In this document: positions 17,493-26,795 of the stretch, piece after piece
How the letters are laid out: each line of letters starts with the position of its first letter
How positions within the stretch are numbered: position 1 is the stretch's first letter
Assembly: GCF_000230995.2 (NCBI RefSeq)
Contig: NC_019973.1
Coordinates: forward strand, 5,346,001-5,410,000
DNA: 64,000 nt
Source of the DNA: Mesorhizobium australicum WSM2073
Lineage (GTDB): Bacteria; Pseudomonadota; Alphaproteobacteria; Rhizobiales; Rhizobiaceae
Direction of reading: 5' to 3'
The notes under the pieces: model-generated
What the model was told of the DNA's origin: nothing
Databases searched by the model: none
The model's input: only the letters and a program-made list of their open reading frames with translations
Translations under genes and position numbers: made by a program

Positions 17493-17689
17493 GCCGGTGT
17501 CTCCTGCACCCCAGATGCCGCTTGGCTTTCCCTTGCCTTGTCGCTATGTTGCGATCGCAGATCGCGCAATTGGTTCCTGAAATGCCTCCCGACATACCGG
17601 CTAACTGCTTGAAAAAATGAAGGAAACTTTTCCGACCGATGTCGGAGGTGCCTTCATGAACTCATCAGCTGCTTTGTCGTAGAAATAGG

Positions 17690-19090
17690 GTGCTCGCCTC
17701 AGACGCGACACCGCAGGGAACCAGAGGTTTGAAATTGGGCGATGCAATTGCGGACGTTTTGAACTGGCTTGAAAGCCGAAGCGACATCCAGAGCCTGAGG
17801 GCCGCGGTGTGCGACCTCAACGGCATCATGCGGGGAAAACGCATCCCCGTCGAGCAGGCCCGCAAGGCGCTGGAGGGCAAGCTGCGCATGCCCTACTCGC
17901 TGATCGGGCTCGACGTCTGGGGCGAGGACATCGAAGGCAACAGCCTGGTCTTCTCGACCGGCGATGCCGATGGCCTTTGCCAATGGACGGGTCGCGGCAT
18001 TCTGCCGGTGGAATGGACGGCGCATCCGACGGCGCTCGTCCCGCTCTGGCTCGCCGATGAGAGCGGAGCGCCCTATCTCGGCGACCCCCGGCGGGCACTG
18101 GCCCGCATCCTCGATCGCTACAAGGCGCTCGGCCTGACGCCTGTCGCGGCGACCGAACTCGAATTCTACCTGGTCGATCCGCAATCGCAGCGGCCGGTCG
18201 GGCCGGTCTCGCCGGTCACCGGGCGGCGCCTCGATTCCGACGCGGCGCTGTCGATCGACGAGATCGACGATTTCGAAGCCTTCATCCACGACATCTATGA
18301 AGCCTGCCGCGCGCAAGGCATTCCCGTCGATACGGCAATCGCCGAAAACGGCGTCGGCCAGTTCGAGATCAACCTGAACCATGTCGCCGACGCCTTGCGG
18401 GCCGCCGACGATGCGGTGTTGTTCAAGCGCACGGTGAAGGGCATTGCCCGCAAGCACGGCTTTGCCGCCTGCTTCATGGCCAAGCCCTATGGCGACCGCG
18501 CCGGCAACGGCTTCCATGTCCATTTCAGCCTGGTCGACGCCGATGGGCGCAACGTGTTCGACGACGGCACCGACCAGGGTTCCGACACCATGCGACACGC
18601 GGTCGGCGGGCTGCTGGCGGCGATGGCCGAAAGCACGCTGGTGTTCGCGCCGCACTTCAATTCCTACCGCAGGCTGCGCCCGAGATCCTACGCGCCGACC
18701 GCGGTCGCCTGGGGTTACGAGAACCGCATGGTCGCGATCCGCATCCCCGGCGGCCCGACCGGCGCGCGCCGCATCGAACATCGCGTCTCGGGAGCCGACG
18801 CCAACCCCTATCTCGTGCTTGCCGCCATACTGGGCGCCGCGCTGATCGGCATCGAGAAGCAGATGTCGCCGGGCGACCCGGCGGGGAATGACGGGCAAGG
18901 CGTTGCCCCGGCCAAATTGCCGCCGGACTGGGCGTCGGCGATCGCAACCTTTGAAGGCGGGACGCATGTGGCGGAGATCTTCCCGGCGATCCTGCGCGAC
19001 TCCTTCGTCGCCTGCAAACGCCAGGAATTGAATACGTTTGCCCTCAACGTCAGCGATTTCGAGATCGAGACCTATCTCGAAAGCGTCTGA
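17690..19090 (+). CDS. Glutamine synthetase family ligase (gamma-glutamyl-amine synthetase type)
   Basis: This 466-residue cytoplasmic ligase has the glutamine synthetase fold. An N-terminal beta-grasp contains VCDLNGIMRGKRIP. The catalytic domain has ATELEFYLVD (metal-binding Glu), the GNGFHVHFSL box, RPRSYAPTAVAWGYENR and RIEHRVSGADANPYLVLAA. The RGK(R/I) N-terminal pattern and the lack of an adenylylation-site Tyr loop point to the PuuA-like subgroup, which joins glutamate to amines such as putrescine, rather than to housekeeping GlnA. The start is a GTG at 17690; a TTG at 17729 is an alternative. A link to an amine released by the amidase-like protein upstream is attractive but unproven. 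Confidence 0.8.
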   Translation: MLASDATPQGTRGLKLGDAIADVLNWLESRSDIQSLRAAVCDLNGIMRGKRIPVEQARKALEGKLRMPYSLIGLDVWGEDIEGNSLVFSTGDADGLCQWTGRGILPVEWTAHPTALVPLWLADESGAPYLGDPRRALARILDRYKALGLTPVAATELEFYLVDPQSQRPVGPVSPVTGRRLDSDAALSIDEIDDFEAFIHDIYEACRAQGIPVDTAIAENGVGQFEINLNHVADALRAADDAVLFKRTVKGIARKHGFAACFMAKPYGDRAGNGFHVHFSLVDADGRNVFDDGTDQGSDTMRHAVGGLLAAMAESTLVFAPHFNSYRRLRPRSYAPTAVAWGYENRMVAIRIPGGPTGARRIEHRVSGADANPYLVLAAILGAALIGIEKQMSPGDPAGNDGQGVAPAKLPPDWASAIATFEGGTHVAEIFPAILRDSFVACKRQELNTFALNVSDFEIETYLESV

Positions 19091-19095
19091 GGCCT

Positions 19096-19956
19096 TTACG
19101 ACGAGCGCTCGGCCTTCAGCACCGTGACCGCCGCCTCGCTGTTGTGAACGTAGTCGTTGGCGTCGGGCTGCTTCTGTACCAGCAGGATGAACAGAAGGTC
19201 GGTCAGCGTCAGCTGCGCGTCGCGCGCGGTGATGGAGGAAGAGCGCGCGCGTTCCTCGTCGGCGAGGGTGTAGAGGCGGATGTCGGCGACGCGGCTCAGC
19301 GGATTGTCGTGCAGGCCGGTGACGGCGATCACCGTCGTGCCACGCTTGCTGGCAAGCTCCGCGATACGCAAGGTTTCGATGCTGGCGCCGGAATAGGACA
19401 GCGCGAACAGCACATCGTCAGGCCCGAGCGTCGAGGCGTTGGCCATCTGGATGTGGCTGTCGCTGTCATGCAGCACATTGCGGCCGAGCTTCATCAGCTT
19501 GTATGAAAAATCGCGCGCCACCAGCGAGGAGGCGCCGACGCCGACCAGATGGATGCGCCGCGCGCCATCCAGCAGGTCCAGCGTCCTGGAAAGGATGCGC
19601 TCGCTGTTGGCGGCGACGGTCTGCTGCATCGACAGCAGCTTGCTGCCGATCAGCTTCTTCAGGATGACCGGAAAACCGTCACCCACCTCGATGGAGCCGT
19701 GGATGACGCCGGCCGGCACCTGCCAATCCTGCGCCTTGGCCTCGCTGACGGCGAGCTTGAGCTCCTGATAGCTGTCATAGCCGAGCTTCTGGCTGAACTT
19801 GACGACGCTAGACTGGCTGCGGCCGATCTCGGCCGCAAGCGCGGCCGTCGACAGCCGCAGCATCTGGTCGGGATTGTCGATGATATAACGGCCGATCTCG
19901 CGATCGCCGGGCGCCATGCCGTCGAGCTCGGCACTGATCCTGCTTAAGACGGACAC
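19096..19956 (-). CDS. MurR/RpiR family transcriptional regulator
   Basis: This 286-residue regulator has an N-terminal RpiR-type helix-turn-helix (ALAAEIGRSQSSVVKFSQKL, about residues 38-57) and a C-terminal SIS sugar-phosphate domain with IHLVGVGASSLVARDFSYKL and VLFALSYSGASIETLRIA. SIS domains of MurR proteins sense MurNAc-6-phosphate. The start is GTG 19956, backed by a GAGGGG ribosome site. It is divergent from murA and next to murQ and anmK, which makes a MurR role very likely. Two matching palindromes upstream of murA and murQ are candidate binding sites. Confidence 0.83.
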   Translation of the reverse strand: MSVLSRISAELDGMAPGDREIGRYIIDNPDQMLRLSTAALAAEIGRSQSSVVKFSQKLGYDSYQELKLAVSEAKAQDWQVPAGVIHGSIEVGDGFPVILKKLIGSKLLSMQQTVAANSERILSRTLDLLDGARRIHLVGVGASSLVARDFSYKLMKLGRNVLHDSDSHIQMANASTLGPDDVLFALSYSGASIETLRIAELASKRGTTVIAVTGLHDNPLSRVADIRLYTLADEERARSSSITARDAQLTLTDLLFILLVQKQPDANDYVHNSEAAVTVLKAERSS

Positions 19957-19986
19957 GGAAACCCCTCGCTCTTCACTGCAAGACGA

Positions 19987-20001
19987 GGAATAAATTATTC
20001 C
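19987..20001. promoter_or_regulatory. Candidate MurR-type operator 1
   Basis: The palindrome GGAATAAATTATTCC (7-bp arms around a single central base) lies in the divergent gap between the regulator and murA. A near-identical site occurs at 22254-22268 upstream of murQ. The shared sequence and shared spacing to a -35 box argue for a common regulator. Confidence 0.75.
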
Positions 20002-20009
20002 AATTTTGA

Positions 20010-20037
20010 TTGACAGCCAAGAACGCAGAATTAATTC
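20010..20037 (+). promoter_or_regulatory. Candidate promoter of murA
   Basis: TTGACA at 20010-20015 is followed, 16 bases later, by TAATTC at 20032-20037. It begins eight bases after operator 1 and about 70 bases before the murA start. Confidence 0.5.
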
Positions 20038-20106
20038 TCGACCGACCCGAGGTCATCGCTCGGGATCCCGGGCAGGTCACCGGACGTGGCCGTCAAGGTT
20101 TCAGCC

Positions 20107-21363
20107 ATGGACAGATTGCGGATCGTCGGCGGACAGAGACTGGAAGGCGCGGTCACCATATCGGGCGCCAAGAATGCCGCTTTGCCGCAGATCGCGGCCG
20201 CTCTTCTCAGCCCCTACCCGCTGGAACTGACCAACCTGCCCGATGTGACCGACGTCGAAAACATGCTCGGCGTGGTGCGACTTCACGGCGCCGAAATCAC
20301 CCGGTCCGCCCATGCCGCCACAATCGACACAAGTACCGCCGTTTCCAAGGAGACCTCCTACGACACGGTACGGAAAATGCGGGCGACGGTGCTCGTCCTG
20401 GCGCCGTTGCTGGCGCGGTTCGGCCATGCCCGGGTTTCGCTGCCGGGCGGCTGCGCGATCGGCGCGCGGCCGGTCGACATGCATGTCGCCGCACTCGCCG
20501 CGCTTGGCGCCAGGATCGCCGTCGAGAACGGCCTGATCGTCGCCTCGGCCCCGAACGGGCTGACCGGCACGCGCATCGTGCTCCCCTCGCCATCGGTCGG
20601 GGCGACGGAAACCGCCATGATGGCGGCGACCGCGGCCAAGGGCGAAACCGAGATCCTGAACGCGGCGCGCGAGCCGGAAGTGGCCGATCTCGCCGCCTGC
20701 CTCGTTGCCATGGGCGCGCGCATCGAAGGCGCCGGCACGCACCGTATCCTGATCGCGGGCGACACCGGCTGGCACGCCGCCAGGCACGACATCATCCCCG
20801 ACCGCATCGAGGCCGGCACTTATGCCATCGCGGCCGCCATCACCGGCGGCCAGCTCGAACTGACGCACGCCCGGCTCGAGCACATGGCCTCGGTGGTGCA
20901 ATTGCTGGAGGCGACCGGCGTCAGCGTCTGGCCAGGCGACCGCGGTCTGATCGTCTCGCGCGACCGGCCGCTCAAGGCCGCGGATCTGACGACGGAACCC
21001 TATCCGGGCTTTCCGACCGACCTGCAGGCGCAATTCATGGCGCTGATGTGCTGCGCCCAGGGTGCGTCGCTGCTGCGCGAAACCATCTTCGAGAACCGCT
21101 TCATGCATGTGCCCGAACTGATGCGGCTCGGCGCCAACATCAAGCTGCAAGGCACCATGGCGCTGGTGCGCGGCGGCGAGAAATTGCACGGCGCGCAGGT
21201 GATGGCCACCGATCTGCGGGCTTCGGTGTCGCTGGTGCTGGCGGCGCTGGTCTGTGAAGGCGAGACGACAATCAACCGCGTCTATCACCTCGACCGCGGC
21301 TACGAGCAGCTGGACCGCAAGCTGCGCCTGTGCGGCGCCGATATCGAGCGGCTGGGCGCATGA
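20107..21363 (+). CDS. murA: UDP-N-acetylglucosamine 1-carboxyvinyltransferase (MurA paralogue)
   Basis: This 418-residue cytoplasmic enzyme transfers enolpyruvate from phosphoenolpyruvate to UDP-GlcNAc, the first committed step of peptidoglycan synthesis. It has the substrate motif [16 protein letters not shown] and the catalytic Cys in [15 protein letters not shown] (the fosfomycin target). [26 protein letters not shown] and [10 protein letters not shown] are also present. ATG 20107 gives the usual MDRLRIVGG start; a GTG seven codons upstream is possible. Being inside a MurR-linked salvage locus rather than a biosynthetic one, it is probably a second copy. Its stop overlaps the start of the kinase gene (ATGA). 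Confidence 0.87.
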   Translation: MDRLRIVGGQRLEGAVTISGAKNAALPQIAAALLSPYPLELTNLPDVTDVENMLGVVRLHGAEITRSAHAATIDTSTAVSKETSYDTVRKMRATVLVLAPLLARFGHARVSLPGGCAIGARPVDMHVAALAALGARIAVENGLIVASAPNGLTGTRIVLPSPSVGATETAMMAATAAKGETEILNAAREPEVADLAACLVAMGARIEGAGTHRILIAGDTGWHAARHDIIPDRIEAGTYAIAAAITGGQLELTHARLEHMASVVQLLEATGVSVWPGDRGLIVSRDRPLKAADLTTEPYPGFPTDLQAQFMALMCCAQGASLLRETIFENRFMHVPELMRLGANIKLQGTMALVRGGEKLHGAQVMATDLRASVSLVLAALVCEGETTINRVYHLDRGYEQLDRKLRLCGADIERLGA

Positions 21364-22241
21364 ATACCGAAGCGGATTATTTTCTCGGCGTCGACGGCGG
21401 CGGCACCGGTTGCCGCGCCCGTCTCGAGGACGCGCAAGGCACGGTGCTGGGACAGGGCCTGTCGGGGCCGGCGACGACGCGGCTCGGCATCGAGGCAGCC
21501 TGGACCTCCATCGCGAAAGCTTTCGGCGCGGCGATCGAGGAAGCAGGTTTCGCGCCAGCCGAAACCGCCAAGATCCATGCCGGCATCGGCCTTGCCGGCA
21601 TCGGCCGCAAAGGCGCGCTTGAGGCGTTGCGGGCAATCGCGCATCCCTTTGCCAGCATCGACTTCGTCAGCGACGGCATCGGTGCCTGCCTTGGCGCGCA
21701 TTCCGGCCGGGACGGCGCCATCGTCATCGCCGGGACCGGCTCGATCGGCCTCGGCTTCGTCGAGGGCCGCGACCTGCGCGCCGGCGGCTACGGGTTTCCG
21801 ATCTCCGACGAGGGCAGCGGCGCCGACCTTGGATTGAAAGCCGTGCAACTGGCATTGCGCGCCCATGACGGCCGCCACGAGCGCACGGCGCTGCTGGCGG
21901 AGGTCATGCAGCGCTTCGCGGGCGACCCCATGGAGGCTGTCGCCTGGATGGACCGCGCCAGCGCCACGGACTATGCCGCGCTTGCACCCATGGTGATGCG
22001 CCATGCCGACCAGGGGGATCCCGTTGGGCGCCGCATCGTGCAAGGTGCCGCCGAACAGATCGACACGCTGGTGCGGGTATTGTTCGAAAAAGGCGCGCTG
22101 CGCGTGACGTTGCTGGGCGGCCTCGCCAGCCCGCTGGAGCCCTGGCTTTCTCCCGATGTGCGCCGCCGCCTGAAGCCCGCCGACGGCGACGCCGTATCCG
22201 GCGCGATCATTCTTGCCAAGCGTTCGGTTTGCAAGGGATAG
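21360..22241 (+). CDS. Amino-sugar kinase, BadF/BadG/BcrA/BcrD ATPase family (GlcNAc kinase-like)
   Basis: This 293-residue cytoplasmic kinase of the ASKHA fold has the phosphate loop FLGVDGGGTGCRARL, the second phosphate motif IVIAGTGSIGLGF, and GYGFPISDEGSGADLGLKA, which is typical of N-acetylglucosamine kinases of this family. The C-terminal adenosine motif is VTLLGGLASPLEPWL. It likely phosphorylates GlcNAc and/or MurNAc taken up or released from cell-wall fragments, making MurNAc-6-phosphate or GlcNAc-6-phosphate. It overlaps murA by four bases. I cannot tell from motifs alone whether it prefers GlcNAc or MurNAc. Confidence 0.8.
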   Translation: MNTEADYFLGVDGGGTGCRARLEDAQGTVLGQGLSGPATTRLGIEAAWTSIAKAFGAAIEEAGFAPAETAKIHAGIGLAGIGRKGALEALRAIAHPFASIDFVSDGIGACLGAHSGRDGAIVIAGTGSIGLGFVEGRDLRAGGYGFPISDEGSGADLGLKAVQLALRAHDGRHERTALLAEVMQRFAGDPMEAVAWMDRASATDYAALAPMVMRHADQGDPVGRRIVQGAAEQIDTLVRVLFEKGALRVTLLGGLASPLEPWLSPDVRRRLKPADGDAVSGAIILAKRSVCKG

Positions 22242-22253
22242 CCAGCACGGGCA

Positions 22254-22268
22254 GGAATAAAATATTCC
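22254..22268. promoter_or_regulatory. Candidate MurR-type operator 2
   Basis: GGAATAAAATATTCC differs at one position from operator 1 at 19987. It lies 13 bases past the kinase stop and nine bases before a -35 box, giving murQ and the downstream transporter their own regulated promoter. Confidence 0.75.
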
Positions 22269-22277
22269 AAATCTCTG

Positions 22278-22306
22278 TTGACGATGTGAATATCAAATTC
22301 TAAAAA
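22278..22306 (+). promoter_or_regulatory. Candidate promoter of murQ and the following ABC genes
   Basis: TTGACG at 22278-22283, a 17-base spacer and TAAAAA at 22301-22306 form a plausible sigma-70 promoter in an AT-rich stretch. It has the same operator-to-promoter spacing as the murA promoter. Confidence 0.5.
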
Positions 22307-22409
22307 GTTAACAAAGAAAAACTGCGATGACAGACCCAAGGTCCGTCTGCACTGGTTGCCAGTCGAGCGATGCCGGGCGCCGTGTGGCAGAACTTTTGAA
22401 AGCGCTGGG

Positions 22410-23333
22410 ATGACCGAGCAAGGGTTGATGTCTGAGCTGGATCGCTTGGTTTCCGAGGGTCGGAACCCAAGGACCGTCGACATCGATCTGCTGCCGACCC
22501 TCGACGTGCTGCGCAGGATCAATGACGAGGACAAGATCGTCCCAGCGGCCGTCGAAAAGGTGCTGCCCGAGATTGCCGCCGCGGTGGACCGGATCGTGCT
22601 TGCCTTCGAGAGGGGCGCACGCCTCATCTACATGGGCGCCGGCACCAGCGGTCGGCTTGGCGTGCTCGACGCTTCGGAATGCCAGCCGACATTCGGCGTG
22701 CCCGAAGGCATGGTGGTCGGCCTGATTGCCGGCGGGTCCGACGCGCTGGTGCGCTCGCTCGAAGGCGCCGAGGATGACCCGAAGACGGGCGCCAAGGCCT
22801 TGCAGGGGATCGGACTCACACCCGACGACGTGGTGGTCGGCATCGCGGTCAGCGGACGCACGCCCTATGTCATCGGCGGGCTGACCCATGCCAGGCAGAT
22901 CGGCGCAACGACGGTCGCCCTCTCCTGCAATCCGGCATCCACCATTGCCGGTATCGCCGACATCGCGATCTCGCCCGTCGTCGGCCCCGAAGTGCTCACC
23001 GGCTCGACCCGGCTGAAATCGGGAACCGCGCAGAAGCTGGTGCTCAACATGCTGACCACGGCCTCGATGATCCGGATCGGCAAGAGCTACCAGAATCTGA
23101 TGGTCGACCTGAACCCATCGAACAGGAAGCTGGTGGCCCGGGCGATCAGGATGGTCATGCAGACGACCGGCTGTACCGCGCCGCAGGCGCGGCAGGCGCT
23201 CGACCGGACCGGCAAGGACGTCAAGTTGGCGATCCTGGTGACCATCACCGGCCTCGACGTGGACGCGGCGCGGGCCGCTTTGTCCAGGGCCGGAGGGTTC
23301 CTGCGAAAGGCGATCGGCGACGAAGCAACCTGA
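22410..23333 (+). CDS. murQ: N-acetylmuramic acid 6-phosphate etherase
   Basis: This 307-residue SIS-domain lyase cleaves the D-lactyl ether of MurNAc-6-phosphate to give GlcNAc-6-phosphate and D-lactate in the cytoplasm. The diagnostic motifs are all present: [71 protein letters not shown] and [11 protein letters not shown]. Its length is normal for MurQ. ATG 22410 gives the expected N-terminus [10 protein letters not shown]; the frame is open further upstream through AT-rich promoter DNA, which I exclude. It heads a transcript with the peptide-type transporter genes. Confidence 0.95.
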   Translation: MTEQGLMSELDRLVSEGRNPRTVDIDLLPTLDVLRRINDEDKIVPAAVEKVLPEIAAAVDRIVLAFERGARLIYMGAGTSGRLGVLDASECQPTFGVPEGMVVGLIAGGSDALVRSLEGAEDDPKTGAKALQGIGLTPDDVVVGIAVSGRTPYVIGGLTHARQIGATTVALSCNPASTIAGIADIAISPVVGPEVLTGSTRLKSGTAQKLVLNMLTTASMIRIGKSYQNLMVDLNPSNRKLVARAIRMVMQTTGCTAPQARQALDRTGKDVKLAILVTITGLDVDAARAALSRAGGFLRKAIGDEAT

Positions 23334-23453
23334 AGCCACTTTAGACAAGACGGCGTCAAGCCGCATAGACTGGGCCGACACTCCATAGCATGTGTGCCTT
23401 GGAAGCGGTCCTCGGAAACTGCAAGGCACCGAGTTCAATAATGGGAGACGAGA

Positions 23454-24965
23454 ATGGTTCATCTTACAAGAAGGCTGCTTTCGGGCATCACCCTTGCCGC
23501 GATGCTCGGCATCGCGACGGTTTCGGCGCAGGCGGCGACGCTGCACATGGCCTGGTCCCAGGACGCCACCGGGCTTGATCCGCACAAGCAGACGGCCTTT
23601 TCCTCGCTGCGGCTTTTGGAGCTGATCTATGAGCCGCTGGTGCGCGTCGACGCCAGCCTGCGGATCATTCCCGCCATCGCCTCCTCCTGGGAGTTTTCGA
23701 AGGACGGCAAGGGGCTGACCTTCAAGCTCGATCCCAAGGCGAAATTCCAGGACGGCACCGCCGTGACATCCGCCGACGTCAAGGCGTCGTTCGAGCGCAT
23801 TCTCGACGAGAAGACCGGTGCCGCCGCCCGCGCCAACTTCCTGTCGATCGCCAGCATCGACACGCCGGATGCGGCGACCGTCGTGTTCCACCTGTCGCAG
23901 GCCGACGCGCCGATCCTGACGGCGATGAGCGACGTCAACGCGGCCATCGTTCCGGTGGCCGAGATCAAGGCCGGCTCGATCGGCACCAGGACGGTCGGTT
24001 CGGGGCCGTTCAAGCTCGACAAGTGGGATCCCAACGCCAAGGAAGTCTTGAGCGCCAACAAGAACTGGGCCGGCGGCGCGACCGGCGTCGACGGCATCGA
24101 GATCAGTGTGCTGCCCGACGAGGCGGCGATCCTCGCCGCCATGCGCACCAAGCAGATCGATTTCGCCTTGCTCAACGATCCGCTCGTCGCCACGCTGGTG
24201 CCGAAGGAAGCCAACTTGCAATTGAACCGCGTGCCGGTGCTGGCTTACAACGTGCTGCAGCTCAACCCGTCGCGGAAGCCGATGACCGAGCTCAAGGTGC
24301 GCCAGGCGATCTCCTGCGCTATCGACCGGCAGGAGGTGCTGGACACCGCCGCGCTGGGCGAAGGCAAGGTCACCGGACCGCTGACCATCCCGGCGCTGGC
24401 CACCGATCCCAGCCAGTTGTTCTGCTACAAGCGCGATGTCGAAAGGGCCAAGAAGCTGATGGCCGAGGCCGGCTTTGCCGACGGCTTTTCGGCGACCGTG
24501 ATCGGCGCCACGGGCGAGCCGCCGACGGCAGCGGCCGAAGCCCAGGTCATCCAGTCGCAGCTCGCCGAAATCGGCGTCAAACTCGATATCAAGATGATGG
24601 AGCTCAACGTCTATGTCGACGCCTGGCTGAAGGGCGATTTCGACATGGCGATCGCGCTCAATGGCGGCCGGGCCGACCCCTATACCATGTACAACCGCTA
24701 CTGGACCAAATCAGGCAATCTGCAAAAGGTGGCGAACTACATTGACGACACGCTCGACAGCCTGATGCAGCAGGGCCGCGCAGAGACCGATCCGGCCAAA
24801 CGCAAAGCGATCTTCGCCGAATTCGAGAAGCACCTCGCCGAAATGTCGCCGTGGATCTGGCTCTACACCTCCTATAGCTATACGGCGCAACAGAAGAACA
24901 TATCCGGGTTCGTGCCGACGCCGACCGGCACGCTGTTCAGCCTGAGCAAGGTGACGATCCAGTAG
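23454..24965 (+). CDS. ABC transporter solute-binding protein, family 5 (peptide/cell-wall fragment type)
   Basis: This 503-residue periplasmic receptor of the DppA/OppA family begins with a Sec signal peptide (MVHLTRRLL, hydrophobic core ITLAAMLGIATV, cleavage near SAQA-A). The family motif for this fold is GLTFKLDPKAKFQDGTAVTS followed by ADVKASFERIL. A strong ribosome site GGGAGACGAGA precedes the ATG. Members of this family bind peptides, but also sugars and muropeptides. Next to murQ and anmK the most likely ligand is a peptidoglycan fragment such as MurNAc, anhydro-MurNAc or a muropeptide. Confidence 0.87.
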   Translation: MVHLTRRLLSGITLAAMLGIATVSAQAATLHMAWSQDATGLDPHKQTAFSSLRLLELIYEPLVRVDASLRIIPAIASSWEFSKDGKGLTFKLDPKAKFQDGTAVTSADVKASFERILDEKTGAAARANFLSIASIDTPDAATVVFHLSQADAPILTAMSDVNAAIVPVAEIKAGSIGTRTVGSGPFKLDKWDPNAKEVLSANKNWAGGATGVDGIEISVLPDEAAILAAMRTKQIDFALLNDPLVATLVPKEANLQLNRVPVLAYNVLQLNPSRKPMTELKVRQAISCAIDRQEVLDTAALGEGKVTGPLTIPALATDPSQLFCYKRDVERAKKLMAEAGFADGFSATVIGATGEPPTAAAEAQVIQSQLAEIGVKLDIKMMELNVYVDAWLKGDFDMAIALNGGRADPYTMYNRYWTKSGNLQKVANYIDDTLDSLMQQGRAETDPAKRKAIFAEFEKHLAEMSPWIWLYTSYSYTAQQKNISGFVPTPTGTLFSLSKVTIQ

Positions 24966-24996
24966 CTTCGGCAACGGGACGAGAGGTCTTCCTGGC

Positions 24997-25956
24997 GTGA
25001 ACTATCTCCTGCGACGGCTGGCGACGTTTCCTCTCGTGCTGCTTGGCGTGTCCATCCTGGTCTTCGTCGCGATCCGGATGGTGCCTGGCGATTCGATCAC
25101 GGCGATGCTGGGAACCGAGGCCGGCCTGCTGACGCCGGCGCAGCGCGATGCGCTCGCCGCCTATTTCGGCATCGACCAGCCCTGGTTCGTCCAGTACTGG
25201 CGCTGGATCGGCGGCATCCTGCACGGCAACTTCGGCATATCCGTCACCTATGGCAGGCCGGTTCTCGACGTCATCCTCGAGCGCTTCCCGCTGACCTTGG
25301 AGCTGGCGCTCCTCTCTATGATCATCGCGCTCCTGGTCGGCATGCCGGCGGGAATCTACGCCGCCACCCACAGCGAGAAGCTGTCCGACCTCGGTGTGCG
25401 CGTCGTCGCCATGATCGGCCAGTCGACGCCGAGCTTCGTGCTTGGCCTGTTGATCATCTACACGCTGTCGGCGGGCTTCGGCGTGCTGCCGGCGATGGGC
25501 GAATTCGTGCCGCTCTGGCAGGATCCCTTGCGCAATCTCAGCCAGTTGATCCTGCCCGCCATCACGCTCGGCTTTGCCTTCGCGGCATCGGTCACCCGCA
25601 TTGCGCGCTCGGCAATGCTCGACGTGTTGAGCGACGATTATGTGCGCACCGCGCGCAGCAAGGGCGCTTCGGCGCGCAGCGTCATCTGGCGGCATGCGCT
25701 TCCCAATGCACTGATCCCGGTGGTGACGCTGAGCGGCATAGAATTCGGCTACCTCCTGGGCGGCGCCGTCATCGTCGAGCAGATCTACGCCCTGCCCGGC
25801 CTCGGACGCATGGTGCTCGACGCGATCCTGCAGCGCGATTACGCGCTGGTGCAGGGCAGCGTGCTGTTCATCGCCTTCAACTTCATGATCGTCAATCTCC
25901 TGGTCGACCTCGCCTATGTCGCGCTCGATCCGCGCATCCGGCTGGGGGAACAGTGA
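24997..25956 (+). CDS. ABC transporter permease, DppB type
   Basis: This 319-residue inner-membrane permease has the DppB N-terminus (LLRRLATFPLVLLGVSILVF) and the VRMVPGDS-like element IRMVPGDSITAML. The EAA loop reads DYVRTARSKGASARSVIWRH, and ALPNALIPVVTL follows. Six hydrophobic segments are visible. It uses a GTG start at 24997 31 bases after the binding-protein gene. Its partners are the DppC-type permease and the fused ATPase that follow. Confidence 0.9.
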   Translation: MNYLLRRLATFPLVLLGVSILVFVAIRMVPGDSITAMLGTEAGLLTPAQRDALAAYFGIDQPWFVQYWRWIGGILHGNFGISVTYGRPVLDVILERFPLTLELALLSMIIALLVGMPAGIYAATHSEKLSDLGVRVVAMIGQSTPSFVLGLLIIYTLSAGFGVLPAMGEFVPLWQDPLRNLSQLILPAITLGFAFAASVTRIARSAMLDVLSDDYVRTARSKGASARSVIWRHALPNALIPVVTLSGIEFGYLLGGAVIVEQIYALPGLGRMVLDAILQRDYALVQGSVLFIAFNFMIVNLLVDLAYVALDPRIRLGEQ

Positions 25957-26795
25957 TGCACATCCTGCGTGCCATCTTCGGCCATGGCAGCGGCCGCATT
26001 GGCGGCGTCATCGTGTGCGTCTATCTGCTGCTTGCCATCCTCGGCCTGCTCGGGCTGACGCCGCACAATCCGATCACGCAGTACCGTATCGACCGCCTGC
26101 ATGCGCCCAGCGCCGCCTACTGGATGGGCACCGACCTGTTCGGCCGCGACGTCGCCAGCCGCCTGATGGCGGGCATCGGCCAGTCTTTTACCGTCGCCTT
26201 CTTCTCGGTGGCCTTCGCGGCGCTTGCCGGAACGATCCTGGGGTTGGCCGCCGCCTGGCTCGGGCGCCGCTGGGACGGCGTCGTGATGCGGATCATGGAC
26301 GTGCTGCTGGCCTTCCCGGCGATCCTCCTGGCGCTGCTCATCGTCACCGTTGCCGGCCCCGGCACCTGGACCAGCGTCGTTGCCATCGGCATCGTCTACA
26401 CGCCGATCTTCACCCGCGTGGTGCGCGGCCCCGCGCTGTCGCTCAAGACACGCGAATTCGTCGATGCCGCGCGCACCTTCGGCAGCAGCTCAAGCTACAT
26501 CGTCACGCGCCACCTGCTGCTCAACCTGGTGGCGCCGCTGACCGTACAGGTGACGCTGGCACTGGCCTGGGCGCTGCTGACCGAAGCCGGCTTGAGTTTT
26601 CTCGGCCTCGGCACGCAGCCGCCCGCCGCGTCGCTCGGACTGATGCTGAGCGACAGCCGCAACCTGATGGAGACGGCACCCTGGCTGATGATCTTCCCGG
26701 GCCTGGCGATCATGATCAGCATTCTCGGCTTCAACCTTCTGGGCGACGCCTTGCGCGACATCCTCGACCCGAGGATGCGGAGCGCGTTCGCATGA
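25956..26795 (+). CDS. ABC transporter permease, DppC type
   Basis: This permease of about 279 residues has the DppC signature GTDLFGRDVASRLMAGIGQS and the EAA loop FVDAARTFGSSSSYIVTRHL. Near the C-terminus it has LSFLGLGTQPPAASLGLML. The ATG at 25956 overlaps the previous stop (GTGATG, so the GTG at 25953 is also possible). The tight overlaps across all three membrane and ATPase genes indicate coupled translation and fixed stoichiometry. Confidence 0.9.
   Translation: MHILRAIFGHGSGRIGGVIVCVYLLLAILGLLGLTPHNPITQYRIDRLHAPSAAYWMGTDLFGRDVASRLMAGIGQSFTVAFFSVAFAALAGTILGLAAAWLGRRWDGVVMRIMDVLLAFPAILLALLIVTVAGPGTWTSVVAIGIVYTPIFTRVVRGPALSLKTREFVDAARTFGSSSSYIVTRHLLLNLVAPLTVQVTLALAWALLTEAGLSFLGLGTQPPAASLGLMLSDSRNLMETAPWLMIFPGLAIMISILGFNLLGDALRDILDPRMRSAFA

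Noticed and set aside
17616..17682. Very short frame (MKETFPTDVGGAFMNSSAA) before the glutamine-synthetase-like gene
   Set aside because: About 20 codons, with no ribosome site or similarity. A leader peptide cannot be supported.
22308..24221. A 637-codon minus-strand frame opposite murQ and the binding protein
   Set aside because: Both plus-strand genes are strongly supported by motifs and ribosome sites.
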